Shown: piece after piece, positions 19,881 to 30,983 of the stretch
Position numbering within the stretch: the first letter of the stretch is position 1
Layout: each line of letters opens with the position of its first letter
Source of the DNA: Arcuatula senhousia
Taxonomy: Eukaryota; Mollusca; Bivalvia; Mytilida; Mytilidae
NCBI GenBank assembly: GCA_963971305.1
Contig: CAXARO010000904.1
Coordinates: 35,474 to 99,473 of the forward strand
Reading direction: 5' to 3'
Length of the DNA: 64,000 bases
Program-made: the position numbers and the translations under genes
Notes under the pieces: model-generated
Databases searched by the model: none
Told to the model about the DNA's origin: nothing
Seen by the model: only the letters and a program-made list of their open reading frames with translations

Positions 19881-22381
19881 TGTGAGCCGCAGCTCACAAA
19901 TAGATACCCCCCACCCCCCATAAAAATTAATCAGATAAAATTTTAAAATAAGAGATGTGTAAGTTTCATGAAAATCCATCAAGGGGTTTAGGAGGAGTTG
20001 CGGATAAGAGATGGGCACCCCTATGTAGTCGAATGGCTAAGTCCATGTTTTGCTATGGGAAACCCATAAAATCATTCTGATCAAATTTTAAAATAGTAGA
20101 TGCACATCTACATTTTGTCACAACAATTGTGTGTAAGTTTCATGAAAATCCATCAAGGGGTTTAGGAGGAGTCGCGGATAAGAGATGGGTACCCCCATGT
20201 AGTCGAATGGCTAAGTCCATGTTTTGCTATGGAAACCCCCAAAATCATTCTGATCAAACTTTGAAATAGTAGGTGCACATCTATATTATGTTACAAAGAT
20301 TGTGTGTAAGTTTCATGAAAATCCATCAAGGGGTTTAGGAGGAGTTGCGGATAAGAGATGGGTACCCCCATGTAGCCGAATGGCTAAGTCCATGTTTTGC
20401 TATGGGAAACCCCAAAAATTGTCCTGATCAAATTGCACCTATACATTATGTCACAAAGATTGTGTGTAAGTTTCATGAAAATCCACCAAGGGGTTTAGGA
20501 GGAGTTGCGGATAAGAGATGGGTACCCCCATGTAGCCGAATGGCTAAGTCCATGTTTTGCTATGGGAAACCCCAAAAATTGTCCTGATCAAATTTAAAAA
20601 TATTAGGTGCACATCTACATTTTGTCACAAAGATTGTGTGTAAGTTTCATGAAAATCCATCAAGGGGTTTAGGAGGAGTTGTGGATAAGAGATGGGTACC
20701 CCCATGTAGTCGAATGGCTAAGTCCATGTTTTGCTATGGAAACCCCCAAAATCATTCTGATCAAACTTTGAAATAGTAGGTGCACATCTATATTATGTTA
20801 CAAAGATTGTGTGTAAGTTTCATGAAAATCCATCAAGGGGTTTAGGAGGAGTTGCGGATAAGAGATGGGTACCCCCATGTAGCCGAATGGCTAAGTCCAT
20901 GTTTTGCTATGGGAAACCCCAAAAATTGTCCTGATCAAATTGCACCTATACATTATGTCACAAAGATTGTGTGTAAGTTTCATGAAAATCCACCAAGGGG
21001 TTTAGGAGGAGTTGCGGATAAGAGATGGGTACCCCCATGTAGCCGAATGGCTAAGTCCATGTTTTGCTATGGGAAACCCCAAAAATTGTCCTGATCAAAT
21101 TTAAAAATATTAGGTGCACATCTACATTTTGTCACAAAGATTGTGTGTAAGTTTCATGAAAATCCATCAAGGGGTTTAGGAGGAGTTGTGGATAAGAGAT
21201 GGGTACCCCCATGTAGCTGAATGGCTAAGTCCATGTTTTGCTATGGGAAACCCCAAAAATCATTCTGATCAAATTTTAAAATAGTAGGTGCACATCTACA
21301 TTATGTTACAAAGATTGTGTGTAAGTTTCATGAAAATCCATCAAGGGGTTTAGGAGGAGTTGCGGATAAGAGATGGGTACCCCCATGTAGCCGAATGGCT
21401 AAGTCCATGTTTTGCTATGGGAAACCCCAAAAATTATCCTGATCAAATTTTAAAAAAGTAGGTGCACATCTACATTATGTCACAAAGATTGTGTGTAAGT
21501 TTCATGAAAATCCATCAAGGGGTTTAGGAGCAGTTGCGGATAAGAGATGGGTGCCCCCATGTAGTTGAATGGCTAAGTCCATGTTTTGCAATGGGAAACC
21601 CCAAAAATCATTCTGATCAAATTTTAAAATAAAATCATTCTGATCAAATTTTAAAATAGTAGGTGCACATCTACATTATGTCACAAAGATTGTGTGTAAG
21701 TTTCATGAAAATCCATCAAGGGGTTTAGGAGCAGTTGCGGATAAGAGATGGGTGCCCCCATGTAGTTGAATGGCTAAGTCCATGTTTTGCAATGGGAAAC
21801 CCCAAAAATCATTCTGATCAAATTTTAAAATAGTAGGTGCACATCTACATTATGTCACAAAGATTGTGTGTAAGTTTCATGAAAATCCACCGAGGGGTTT
21901 AGGAGGAGTTGCGGATAAGAGATGGGTACCCCCATGTAGCCGAATGGCTAAGTCCATGTTTTGCTATGTGAAACCCCGAAACCCCAAAAATCATTCTGAT
22001 CAAATTCTAAAATAGTAGGTGCACATCTACATTATGTCACAAAGATTGTGTGTAAGTTTCATGAAAATCCATCAAGGGGTTTAGGAGCAGTTGCGGATAA
22101 GAGATGGGTGCCCCCATGTAGTTGAATGGCTAAGTCCATGTTTTGCAATGGGAAACCCCAAAAATCATTCTGATCAAATTTTAAAATAGTAAGTGCACAT
22201 CTACATTATGTCACAAAGATTGTGTGTAAGTTTCATGAAAATCCACCAAGGGGTTTAGGAGGAGTTGCGGATAAGAGATGGGTACCCTGAAGTGTAACGG
22301 AAGGAAGGACGGACGGACGGAAGGACGGACGGACGGACACCCCTATCACTATATACCCCCCACTTTTGAAGTGGGGGTATA
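19881..22381. mobile_element. Hairpin-ended tandem-core element, 14 core units
   Basis: It starts with a small hairpin TGTGAGCcgcaGCTCACA (19881-19897 region) and GATACCCCCC, and ends, after a GGAC simple repeat (22305-22338), with the terminal hairpin TATACCCCCCAC-ttttga-AGTGGGGGTATA (about 22351-22381). Between are 14 copies of a core around AAGTTTCATGAAAATCCATC, starting at 19961, 20135, 20308, 20468, 20642, 20815, 20975, 21149, 21323, 21497, 21698, 21872, 22054 and 22228. The spacing is usually 173-174, with 160-bp and 201-bp variants. No coding capacity. It resembles the pearl-type bivalve elements with tandem cores and an ACGG microsatellite; non-autonomous Helitron is an alternative. 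Confidence 0.85.
20135..21148. repeat. 507-bp higher-order repeat, two copies
   Basis: Core spacings 173, 160, 174 occur twice in succession (20135-20641 and 20642-21148). The 160-bp variant lacks the AAATATTAGGTGCACATC-type segment in both copies. The two translated 80-codon frames at 20345 and 20852 are identical, so the three-unit block was duplicated recently as one piece. Confidence 0.85.
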
Positions 22382-22384
22382 ATA

Positions 22385-22559
22385 AAAATCCATACAAACA
22401 GCGCTTCGTTACGGGGTCATCCAAATGTACAAAAAAAAACCTCTTTTAGTTCTGTTCACTTCAATACTGGTGGCAATCTGGCCTTCAAAAATAGTTAAAT
22501 TGAGAATAATTGTTGTTATTCTAGAGATGGCTTCAATCAAATGTAGACCCTAAAGAATC
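22385..22559. other. Flank between tandem element and RT fragment
   Basis: No gene seen. May be degraded 5' sequence of the retroelement that follows. Confidence 0.3.
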
Positions 22560-23150
22560 CGATTTCAATCAGTTTCATTTTGTAACGACATCAAAACTTT
22601 CGATTTCTCCACCCTTTATACATAAACAACTTAAATCACAGTTTTGTTTCAAAAGAATGGAAAAAGCAGGTAAAAATATCTGGTTGTGATGTTACTAAGT
22701 CTTACTTTGTCATCAATGAGTTAAAGAAAAAGAATAAATTTACAGAAAACCTTGAATAATCGACATGCCCAACTTTCTTATATAGACAACATATTTGTTC
22801 AGTTTGGTGGACGTGTTCTCACTATGCTTACTTTTTGATTTAACCTTCATTCATATGGAGCGCTGCAGACATCTTGCAATTACTTCTTAACAAAAAAGAT
22901 CGTGGACAACCTTTCTTTCTTTTATATTGATGATATCCTTTCGCTGAACAATTTTCGATTTGGTGATTTTCTCCATCTGATAAATCCCCACTGGCCAGGA
23001 ACTTAAGATAAAGGACACAACGTATTCCAGATAGTCTGCTTCATATTTGGATCTACATCTCGAAAAATACACTCAGGGAAGACGTTCAACAAAGCTTTTT
23101 GACAAACGCGATGCTTCTCCTCGCTGACTTGTTTGTGTACTCTAACGTGA
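22560..23150 (+). pseudogene. Reverse transcriptase fragment with YIDD box
   Basis: + strand pieces: SFVSKEWKKQVKISGCDVTK and NELKKKNKFTENLE (22640-22760), NIFVQFGGRVLTM (about 22790), an interrupted stretch, then FFYIDDILSLNNFRFGDFLH (22915-22975) and SASYLDLHLEKYTQ, then STKLFDKRD (23035-23110). The block order with a Y-I-D-D catalytic box belongs to an RT lineage common in bivalves and lancelets, without a recognisable APE endonuclease; Penelope-like affinity is possible but not shown. Stops and shifts throughout. Its continuation is cut by the repeat element at 23190. Confidence 0.65.
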
Positions 23151-23189
23151 CTGAATTTCTCCAGAAGCTCGTAAAAACAAGAGGACTAG

Positions 23190-24553
23190 AGGCTCCCAGG
23201 AGCCTGAATCGCTCACCTGACTCAAGTGACTGATGGAATGAAAATCATTTGGAGTATCTGAGGTGAAAAAACTCCAATCATGGATCACCATACAATTTCC
23301 ACCTTATAATGAAGGCATTTAGCCAAACATTCAAACAAACAAAAGATTTTCTTAATCTTTTATATGTTCAACTTGCAAGGCAATAACCCAAAACTTGACA
23401 ATAAGGGAACACAACTTTAATATGTGGTCGTCTGACAGCTTCAGCCTCATGGCTATTTTTGAAGAGCTGATTGAACTGAAGATTTAAGCAAGCAACATTT
23501 TTTTCTTTATCTGTAAGTTCTAACAGCTTTCATTCTAAAGGCTAAGTACACAAAAGCATTTTTCACCTTTTAAGGACCATAACCCCTCAATCTAATTAAA
23601 ATTAGACGTGAAGTTCGGATCTTTAGCTATTTATTACATTGGCGATAGTGGATCATTGACAATTTTGAAATAATTTTTGTAGACCTCAATGAGCATCAAA
23701 TTTCACTTTTCATTTAGCACTTGTAGGTTTTGAGATGAAGTTTAAAAACTGTGAAAAATGTCATTTTTGATGATTAAGGGGAAATAACTTGTATAAGAAG
23801 TTATCCCATAACTTTGACTCAATAAAGTGTATTGTAGACGGTTGCTTCGGATTTTCTATAAGCTAAAAACTATGGTCTGACCCTCCTGTCCTATGGCAAT
23901 AAGACAGCCATATTGGTTGGTCGGCGTGCACAAATTTCACAAACTTGGTAGAGGACATCCTAAAGTGTACAACGTTTCATAGCAATCCCTTTTATGGTTT
24001 CAGACAAGAAGACTTTTTAAAATCAGTTAAAATTGATAGAAAAAAAACATCTAAAGGGGAATAACTCTTAAACGGTTGAAACTGAAATAAATTTTGTAAT
24101 CACAATGAGATTCACAACTCTCAAATGCAAACTCTTCCACTAGCGGTTAATTTAGTTTTCAAGATAAAGTAAAAAAAAACTGTGAAATTGGGCAATTTTG
24201 ACGATTAATGGAAAATAATTCCTATAAGGCGTCGTCCCACAACTTTGACAAAATGGAGAGTTTGGTAGAGCTTTTAATGCTGAAGATGGAGGGTTAGTAT
24301 TTTCTCTATCTCTTTTACTTATGGTCTGACCCCCCTGTTCTATTTTTAACAACGGCAGGCATGTTGGTCGGCGTGCACAGCTCACACAAACTTGGTAGAG
24401 TACATTCTAGAGATCAAGTGTACAAAGTTTCAAAGCAATCCCTTCAGCCGGTGATTTCAGAGAAGAAGATTTTTTTAAAAAAGTTAACGGACGAACGGAA
24501 GACGGACGCTAAACGATGACAATAGCTCACCTGACCCGGCGAGCTTAAGTGAG
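23190..24553. mobile_element. Hairpin-ended element, GCTCACCTG family, copy 1
   Basis: Starts AGGCTCCCAGGAGCCT (a perfect 5' hairpin) then GAATCGCTCACCTG. The body contains repeated blocks (GGGGAATAACTC, CTATGGTCTGACCC, CACAAACTTGGTAGAGGACA, AAGTTTCAAAGCAATCCC). It ends GACGGACGCTAAACGATGAC then the hairpin AGCTCAC...GTGAG near 24523-24553. No coding capacity. Two core-like blocks are visible (23750-24060 and 24165-24480). Confidence 0.8.
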
Positions 24554-24559
24554 AGGCAA

Positions 24560-24735
24560 GGTCATTTAGTCTCACTTTCAGATATATTGATGACGTCCTC
24601 TCTGTCAACAAAGCTTCGTTTGGTAGATGGATTCCTTTAATATATCCTGCAGATCTAGAGATTAAAGATACCACCAAATCCACTTGCTTCATGTCATTCT
24701 TCGATTTACATCTCGAATTTGACCATCATCTCAGT
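24560..24735 (+). pseudogene. Second YIDD-type reverse transcriptase fragment
   Basis: Reads SFRYIDDVLSVNKASFGRW, IPLIYPADLEIKDTTKST and SFFDLHLEFDHHLSTK on +. It overlaps in content the fragment at 22.9-23.1 kb, so it is a separate copy rather than that copy's continuation. Confidence 0.65.
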
Positions 24736-24879
24736 ACAAAAAATCAAAGTACTGAAAGTACTGGTAGCCGGGGTAATATACAGATTTTAAATTGTTTATG
24801 TGTAGCAAAAAATAAAATTAAAAGCTACTTTTTGTGTAAAAATTATTTTCACAAGGAAAATAAGATGTTGAAAATTGAA

Positions 24880-25500
24880 CCAAACTAAAAATTTGATTTT
24901 ATGGGCGTTGCCGGTCTTTGGTTCCCTGTAGCAATACAGTGCAATATATATGAACACCGTTGACAGAATATAACGAGGAATTCAATGAACAAAAATTTCA
25001 AATTGAATGAATAATAAAAATTCTACAGTCGTTTTGTAAATACGCCCATTTTAGCCCATTTTGGCCACAAACCCCCAATACAACACCGTTCTTCCTTCAG
25101 TGGATATAATATTAAAGCTTCATAACAATTGGCTGGCCCACTACAACTTAATTTGTTGTGTAAAACTATTTGCCTCAACAAACTCTAAAACATGGGCTTA
25201 TGCCCCTTCAACCCTTATTTCTCAAAACGGTAAGAAATATTTCAAATCTGATTGTAAAAAGTAGGCAGGGAATTTCACAAGGATTCCAATGAAAAAAAAA
25301 AGATATTGCAAATCGGAACTCAAATAAAAAAGTCTATTTAAGGCGGGAGTCCCCTTTTTGACCCCCTGTTGCAATGTAATGAAACCATTGGCACATTTAA
25401 AATAGTCGACAGAATTTAATTAGGAATTCAATAAATAAAAGGGAATTTAAAAATAAGTAATAAACATTGTACAACAGTTTTGTCAATGTACATGTATTGT
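24880..25500. repeat. Diverged direct repeat pair
   Basis: Segments at about 24905-25050 and 25340-25490 share order and wording (CCCTGTAGCAATACAGTGCA / CCCTGTTGCAATGTAATG, GACAGAATWTAA, GGAATTCAATRAA, CAGTCGTTTTGTAAAT / CAGTTTTGTCAATG). No gene; the 67-codon ORF between them (25061-25264) has no recognisable features. Confidence 0.45.
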
Positions 25501-25533
25501 GATTGCGCGCCTGCAAACGAACCATCAAAATAG

Positions 25534-26605
25534 GAATGTTCGCCGTGACGTAAGTTTGAGGTTATATCAATACTTTGTAATTTTGACTGCTCTGGTACTG
25601 CTTAACAAATTTCAATGAAATTTTGGATTGTATGTCATTTTAAAGTGATAAATTATACAGGAGTTACGAAACAGATTTTGCTTAAGTTGTATTCATCTCA
25701 GTTGTATGTATAACAATATTATTTTGAGTTTCGAGTTGAACAAAGTCTACATGAGGACATTGACAACCTTAATCAATCTTAAGCTTGTTAATTTGTATTC
25801 TTTACTATAGAATGAGAGAAATCTTATGCTTTTTAATTTGTTTTAATTGCTTTATACATCAACAAAAGTTTACAATTCAACATAATTTTCACAACTTCTA
25901 ATGGGTTATTCCTCATTTAATTTGAAATATGTGTTTGGTTAGCCTACAGAATTAAATGTTGCTTGCTCATCGGAGAAAAAGTTGTAGTAAACTATATAAA
26001 GGAACTTGTCTGTTGGCCTGCTGAATAAAATATACAGATAAGCTGTAGCAAATATGCTGTACAGAAGTTATCAATTCGGTTAAACCAATGAGTCAACACA
26101 AAAAAGTAATAGAAACACACGTTGTTGTTTTTTTTTTGGCCAAAGGGGATTGGCATACTGTATATATATGCGTTCGTCCATATTACCAGAAAATACACTT
26201 TATTCAGATCCTTTTGTCAGTTTTGGTTCTACCAAATTTAGAAAAAAGGTCGTTTTTGTAGTGCATCTTGAAAATAAATATGTTCAGTGGTTCTAAAAAT
26301 TGAAAAATTTGGTTGAATTAAAATTTTCTATGAAAAAATACTTGGTCCAGAAACAATTTTACAGAAAATTTATTTTTAAGTCTTATAGATTGCTTATTTT
26401 CATAATAAATTGTAATTTCTTCTTCAAGAACCGTTTACAGAACCATTTTATCTGATCAAATAAAAAAATTATGAGGATTTGAAATTAAAATGGAAACGTA
26501 AATTATCCTGTCCATCGATGTTTTATTTCTTGTACTAGTTTGACACTTAATGAGATGCAAATTAGTGAATATGACATCACTAATGAGATCGGCGAACACT
26601 CCTAT
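25534..26605. mobile_element. Candidate terminal-inverted-repeat element
   Basis: The left end ATAGGAATGTTCGCCG and the right end CGGCGAACACTCCTAT are inverted copies with one or two mismatches, about 1.07 kb apart. The interior is AT-rich without a convincing ORF. No clear target-site duplication, so this is provisional. Confidence 0.4.
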
Positions 26606-27480
26606 AAACAAAATATCAATCCGCTTTTGTATTCGTTATTCATCAATTAATACTATCGCATCAGTCTTACATACTTGTACAAAATTTGAAAACTAAAAAA
26701 ATAAGTTTTATTACATACATGTAATTGAGAGTAAAGCGACGAAAAACAGATATGGAAAAGAACTATATTGCAAGCGTGTATTGATATATTTAAATTGGAA
26801 GGTTTTTGGTGAACCGCCGGAAAAACCATATGAAGCTTACAGAAAGGCTATCGTAGCTATAGCCGTGTCTAATCGCTAGCGATTACCCCGGCTAATTACG
26901 ATACGACTTTTTACGGTGACTATATTTCACAACTTATTCGATTTGCCAGGGCTTGTACTCATTTTTTTCAGATTTTTTAAATCCGTTATCTCCGTGACCG
27001 ACTTTTAGATCGATGTTATAAGAAAAAACGTCTCATGCGACTCTTAAAAAAATCTTCCTTCGTTTTCAGTCACTGGTGGAAAAATTCACAATAATTATGT
27101 TTAAAAACGAAAGAATATGGAATATGTGCCAGAAAGACACGATCCACATTTTGATATGATTTTAATAAATGCACAAAGCAAAATTTCAATGCGTGTGAAG
27201 CGCTTTTTTGGATTAACCTTCATCAGACACGCTAGGAGTAGAAAAACTTGGAAAACCGGTATGATATTAGATGTGATAAAAAAAAAAAAAACAGAAGCCA
27301 AAAATATTACAACAATGACCAATGAGATAAATTTATCAAATTTTAAATAAATAGCAATACGTTGTCAAATTTTGGAAATATGTAAATTGTGTCTTTCCAA
27401 CACATATTTCAGTACTCGAAAATATATAAGAGCATACAACTGAAGCACTGGGAAGTTTTCTACGACCTCCACACGAAATG
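26606..27480. other. AT-rich intergenic DNA with a short palindrome
   Basis: A GGGG-tolerant palindrome around TAATCGCTAGCGATTA lies near 26872. At 27110-27140 a 31-bp string (AAAGAATATGGAATATGTGC... to AAAGACAC) is identical to 50023-50053. Overlapping 73- and 77-codon ORFs on opposite strands (27101-27350) look fortuitous. Confidence 0.4.
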
Positions 27481-27489
27481 GTTAGCGAT

Positions 27490-27770
27490 TGTTTTGGTTA
27501 GTGTTTGGCTTGTTGTTGTACTGAGATGATAACATCAATACCCCTATTATGTCTTCAAAACCATGAAGTTGTTTTTTTGTTAAACTACAAGACCAAAAGA
27601 TTGTAATGAAAGGGGATTAGGCGCTCCATAAAAACTGGTTTAACTAACCATATGTGGCAAATTAGGACCATTGTGATCTTCAATTTATCAGGTTTTGTCG
27701 TTTCTCATGGACATTTGAGATTGATCCTCCCAAGTTCGGTAATTTTGTTAATAGCTTTATTTTCAAATCG
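27490..27770 (+). repeat. Retroelement-associated untranslated repeat, copy 1
   Basis: Contains GTTGTTGTACTGAGATGAT, ACTACAAGACCAAAAGATTG, GCTCCATAAAAACTGGTTTA, GACCATTGTGATCTTCAATT and GAGATTGATCCTCCCAAGTT, in the same order as 63195-63715. Adjacent to the C-terminal RT-lineage piece that follows, suggesting it is untranslated sequence of that retroelement. Confidence 0.6.
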
Positions 27771-27774
27771 TCAA

Positions 27775-28190
27775 CTTTCCTTTCTTGTGTAGCGACATTC
27801 TGTCCACTCCAGCAAATGGAGTTAACGTATCAAAATTGATTCGTTACTCCAGAGCTCAGACTGAATTACATCGATTTCCTTGGCAGGGCGTCACGCCTGA
27901 CACACAAAAATTGCTAACACAAGGTTATGTTGATCCTCAGTTGTTGTCTTTACTCAAGAAATGTAATGGAAGATATCATGCGGTCATACATAAATATGGC
28001 ATATCTATCTCTCAGATGAATGCAGATGTTAGCTTTTCATAGGGTTTTATTTTGTCTTCTTCTTTTATCGGAATTGACAAGCTGAATTGATTATTGGCAG
28101 CGCGACGGTTGTGCTATACCAAACAGGAACTGCTTACTTTTCCGGAGCACCTGAGGACCATAGCAATCTTTAGTTTCATGGATGCTTTTG
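27775..28190 (+). pseudogene. C-terminal fragment of the YIDD retroelement protein
   Basis: Reads NFPFLCSDILSTPANGVNVS then KLIRYSRAQTELHRFPWQGV, TQGYVDPQLLSLLKKCNGRY and HKYGISISQMNADVSFS, ending at 28042; an untranslated stretch with TTTTCCGGAGCACCTGAG follows. The same blocks recur degraded at 30430-30800. No catalytic residues are in this part; its role in the element is unknown to me. Confidence 0.6.
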
Positions 28191-29771
28191 TCTTTTGTTT
28201 TTTCTTCTTAAGGAAGAAAACCCAGACAGGAAACAAGAAAAGATGACACCGTTAGCAGGGTAAATGCAATCATCTACGGAAAGTACAACCCCGAGAGGAA
28301 GAGAGTAAACCCGTTCTACCAGTGTGGAGGTTTGGCGTTGGGCTAATTAACCCCATACTGTAGAAAGCTTACATGTTACAGAATCTGCAAGAAATTTGCC
28401 ATCTACCTGTAGATGACAGCATGACCATTAAAATTGGAATAAGAGTCTGATGGGTCCTAAATCCACAGGAAAAGTAGATGCATGGAATGTGAAAACTATA
28501 TTTGAGCAATAAAAAAATTCAAATTAGCTATGAATTAGAGATGAATCGCTATAATATAGATCTTCTTGGTGTGAGCGAAACTTTTTGGACAGATGCTGGA
28601 AAGAGCAGAACCAATGATGGTACAGTTATCCTACATTCAGGACATAAAGATAATCACACCCATTGGGTGGCTCTCCTGATAGCAGAAGAGAAAGCCTAAA
28701 CTGTGATGGAATGGGAACCAATCAGCGATCGACTTCTTTGTGCTCGATTCAATTCTAAATACAACAAACTAACAGTAAAACAGTGCTATGCACCAACAAT
28801 GAATGAACACTGATGAATAAATAAAGGATGAAAAGAACGAACAACTTCAAACAACAATTCCTAAGGTGCCACAGCATGATTTGCTAATGGCGATTTTAAT
28901 GCAAAAGTAAGTAGTGACAACACTACATTTGAAAAAGTTCTTGGAAGACATAGGTGTGGTACCATCAACGATAATGGTGAGAGACTAGTAGAAACCTGCC
29001 AAATCAACAACCTGATTGTAGGAAATACCATTTTCCCTCTCATTCCAACTTGAACTTGCCAACGACATTGAAGATGCAGACACAGAATGGAATGTTATAA
29101 AAGCAGCCCATGTAGAAACTGCAGAAAAGGTACTTGATTCAAAAAAGAAAAATCAAATAAATGGATAACACATAGGCCTGGAACCTTGATTAAAGTTGAC
29201 AAGAAATAAAAAATCCTAAGCACAAAATCTCAAAGAGTAAAAGAGAAACTAGAGAAAGATTAAAAGTACAAAGAAATTGACAAGGAAGTGAAAAAGAGTG
29301 CAAAAAAGACAAAAACTCTTTCTTGGGAAACAGACTAAAGGAGCTGAGACAGCAACCTCTAGAGATGGGAAAGTCTACAAGATCACAAGTCTGTGCAGAA
29401 CCAACATTGCATCCATTTCTAACGTCAATTGCAAGCAAGGTACTATACTTACAAGTGAAAAAAATCAAGCAGATAGATGGATTCAACACCTCAGAGGTGC
29501 TACATTATCCAGGTGAAAGGGCAGAGCTAGAGACTCCAGACATAGTCATTGACTTATATTAAAATCATCCATCAGAATTAGAAGAAAGGAAGGTTATCAC
29601 ATCACTCAAAAATGGAAAACCCAGATACACTCGAAAATGTTGAAGACAGATATAACAATATCAAAAAATGTCCTTACACATCTATTTAATCAAATATGGA
29701 GTGAGGATAACAATCCAAAAGAATGAATGAAAGGTTAATTTGTGAAATTCCAAAGAAAGGAGACCTTCAAG

Positions 29772-30983
29772 TCTCAAGGAAGACTTACAACAAAGCTCTA
29801 TGACAAACGTGATGTTATGACTTTGGACATGGTACGGTAAGAGCCATATTTGGCCCCCTATTTTATGAAAAAATAAATCTTGCGAAAATTATTAAAATGA
29901 ACTTTATAAATGGAGTAAAATGGTTCAAATTTATGAGTAAGCTTTCAATTTCCAATAATCTTTTCGGTTTTCAATTTTATAGAGACCTAAAACAGAGTAA
30001 AATCAACAAAATCGAGAAAAATGCTGATTTTTAGAGCTTACATTGTTATTTTCAAAGGCCTCCGCCTACGTGACCCATAGATTTCTTAACTGATTTAGAC
30101 TTGAATTGAAGTCAGTTTTAAAGTTAATTTACAAAATGTCTGGGTCAAGAAGGCGGAGGCATAAAAAATTTAAAAAAATGACGCAAAATTCTTCCATTTT
30201 CAGCCAATTCGACAGAAATCTTTCATATTTGTTTTGTTTTGACATCCTATTTTTCACCAATGTCAGATGCTACGCTTAAAAAATTATTAGAACAAGTTTG
30301 TTCATTTACTTGAACTTCTAAATAGCATAAGAAATCTTTTCCATATCAATTTTGTAATTTTTGAATTATAGAGGGGGCCAAATATGGGCCTTAGTGTATC
30401 TTGTCTTTTCCAATCATCAACTTCCCCTTTTTGTTTAGCAACATTACGTCCGCTCCTTCTTGTGGATTCTTCGTATCACAGTTAATTCGTTACTCCAGAG
30501 CTTGCGTGAATTACATCGATTTCCTTGGCAGGGCGTCACTTTTGACACAGAAATAGCTGACACAGGGTTATGTTGCTCCACGGTTGCTGTCTTCACTCGT
30601 GAATTTTTTACGGTAGACACCGTGCACTCGTAGACAAATATGGAATTTCTATCTCTCAAATGAGTACAGATGTTGGTTTGTCATAGAAATCTGTTTTGTC
30701 TTCCTTTACTGCATGGATTTGACACATTGAATTGGAAATAAGCAACACAGTGGGTGTGTTATAGCAGGCAGGAATCGCTAACTTTTCCGGAGCACCTGAG
30801 TTCACTCTTGTCACGATTTCGTGTTGTTGATTTCCGTTCAGTTGCTTTTTGGTTTGTGTTTCTTCGTGCTGTTTTTGTTCGTGTTTACCGTTTTCGTCGT
30901 TGATCTTACGGACTTTCGACACTTGAATACCCCATAGGTGTATCTTTGCTTCTGTTACAACACCCAGTAAAGTCTTCTGTCTA
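29772..30983 (+). pseudogene. YIDD-retroelement fragment nested in the non-LTR element
   Basis: It begins SQGRLTTKLYDKRDVM (29775-29822), the block that follows the YIDD palm in this lineage, is broken by a terminal-inverted-repeat element, and resumes near 30400 with degraded SQLIRYSR-, TQGYVAPRLLSS- and ISLSNEYRC-like pieces to about 30690, then TTTTCCGGAGCACCTGAG near 30790. It splits the RT domain of the surrounding element. Confidence 0.55.
29838..30393. mobile_element. MITE with TAAG(A)GCCCATATTTGGCCCCC ends
   Basis: The left end is TAAGAGCCATATTTGGCCCC; the reverse complement of the right end is TAAGGCCCATATTTGGCCCC. Inside, GGCCTCCGCCTACGTGACCC (about 30056) and GGGTCAAGAAGGCGGAGGC (about 30143) form a second inverted pair. 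No ORF. It is nested inside the retroelement fragment above. Confidence 0.7.

Noticed and set aside
20345..21094. Two identical 80-codon ORFs (20345-20587 and 20852-21094)
   Set aside because: They are the higher-order repeat translated; the identity reflects DNA duplication, and the sequence has no protein-family features.
26606..27480. TAATCGCTAGCGATTA as an operator-like site
   Set aside because: An isolated palindrome in AT-rich intergenic DNA; nothing ties it to regulation.
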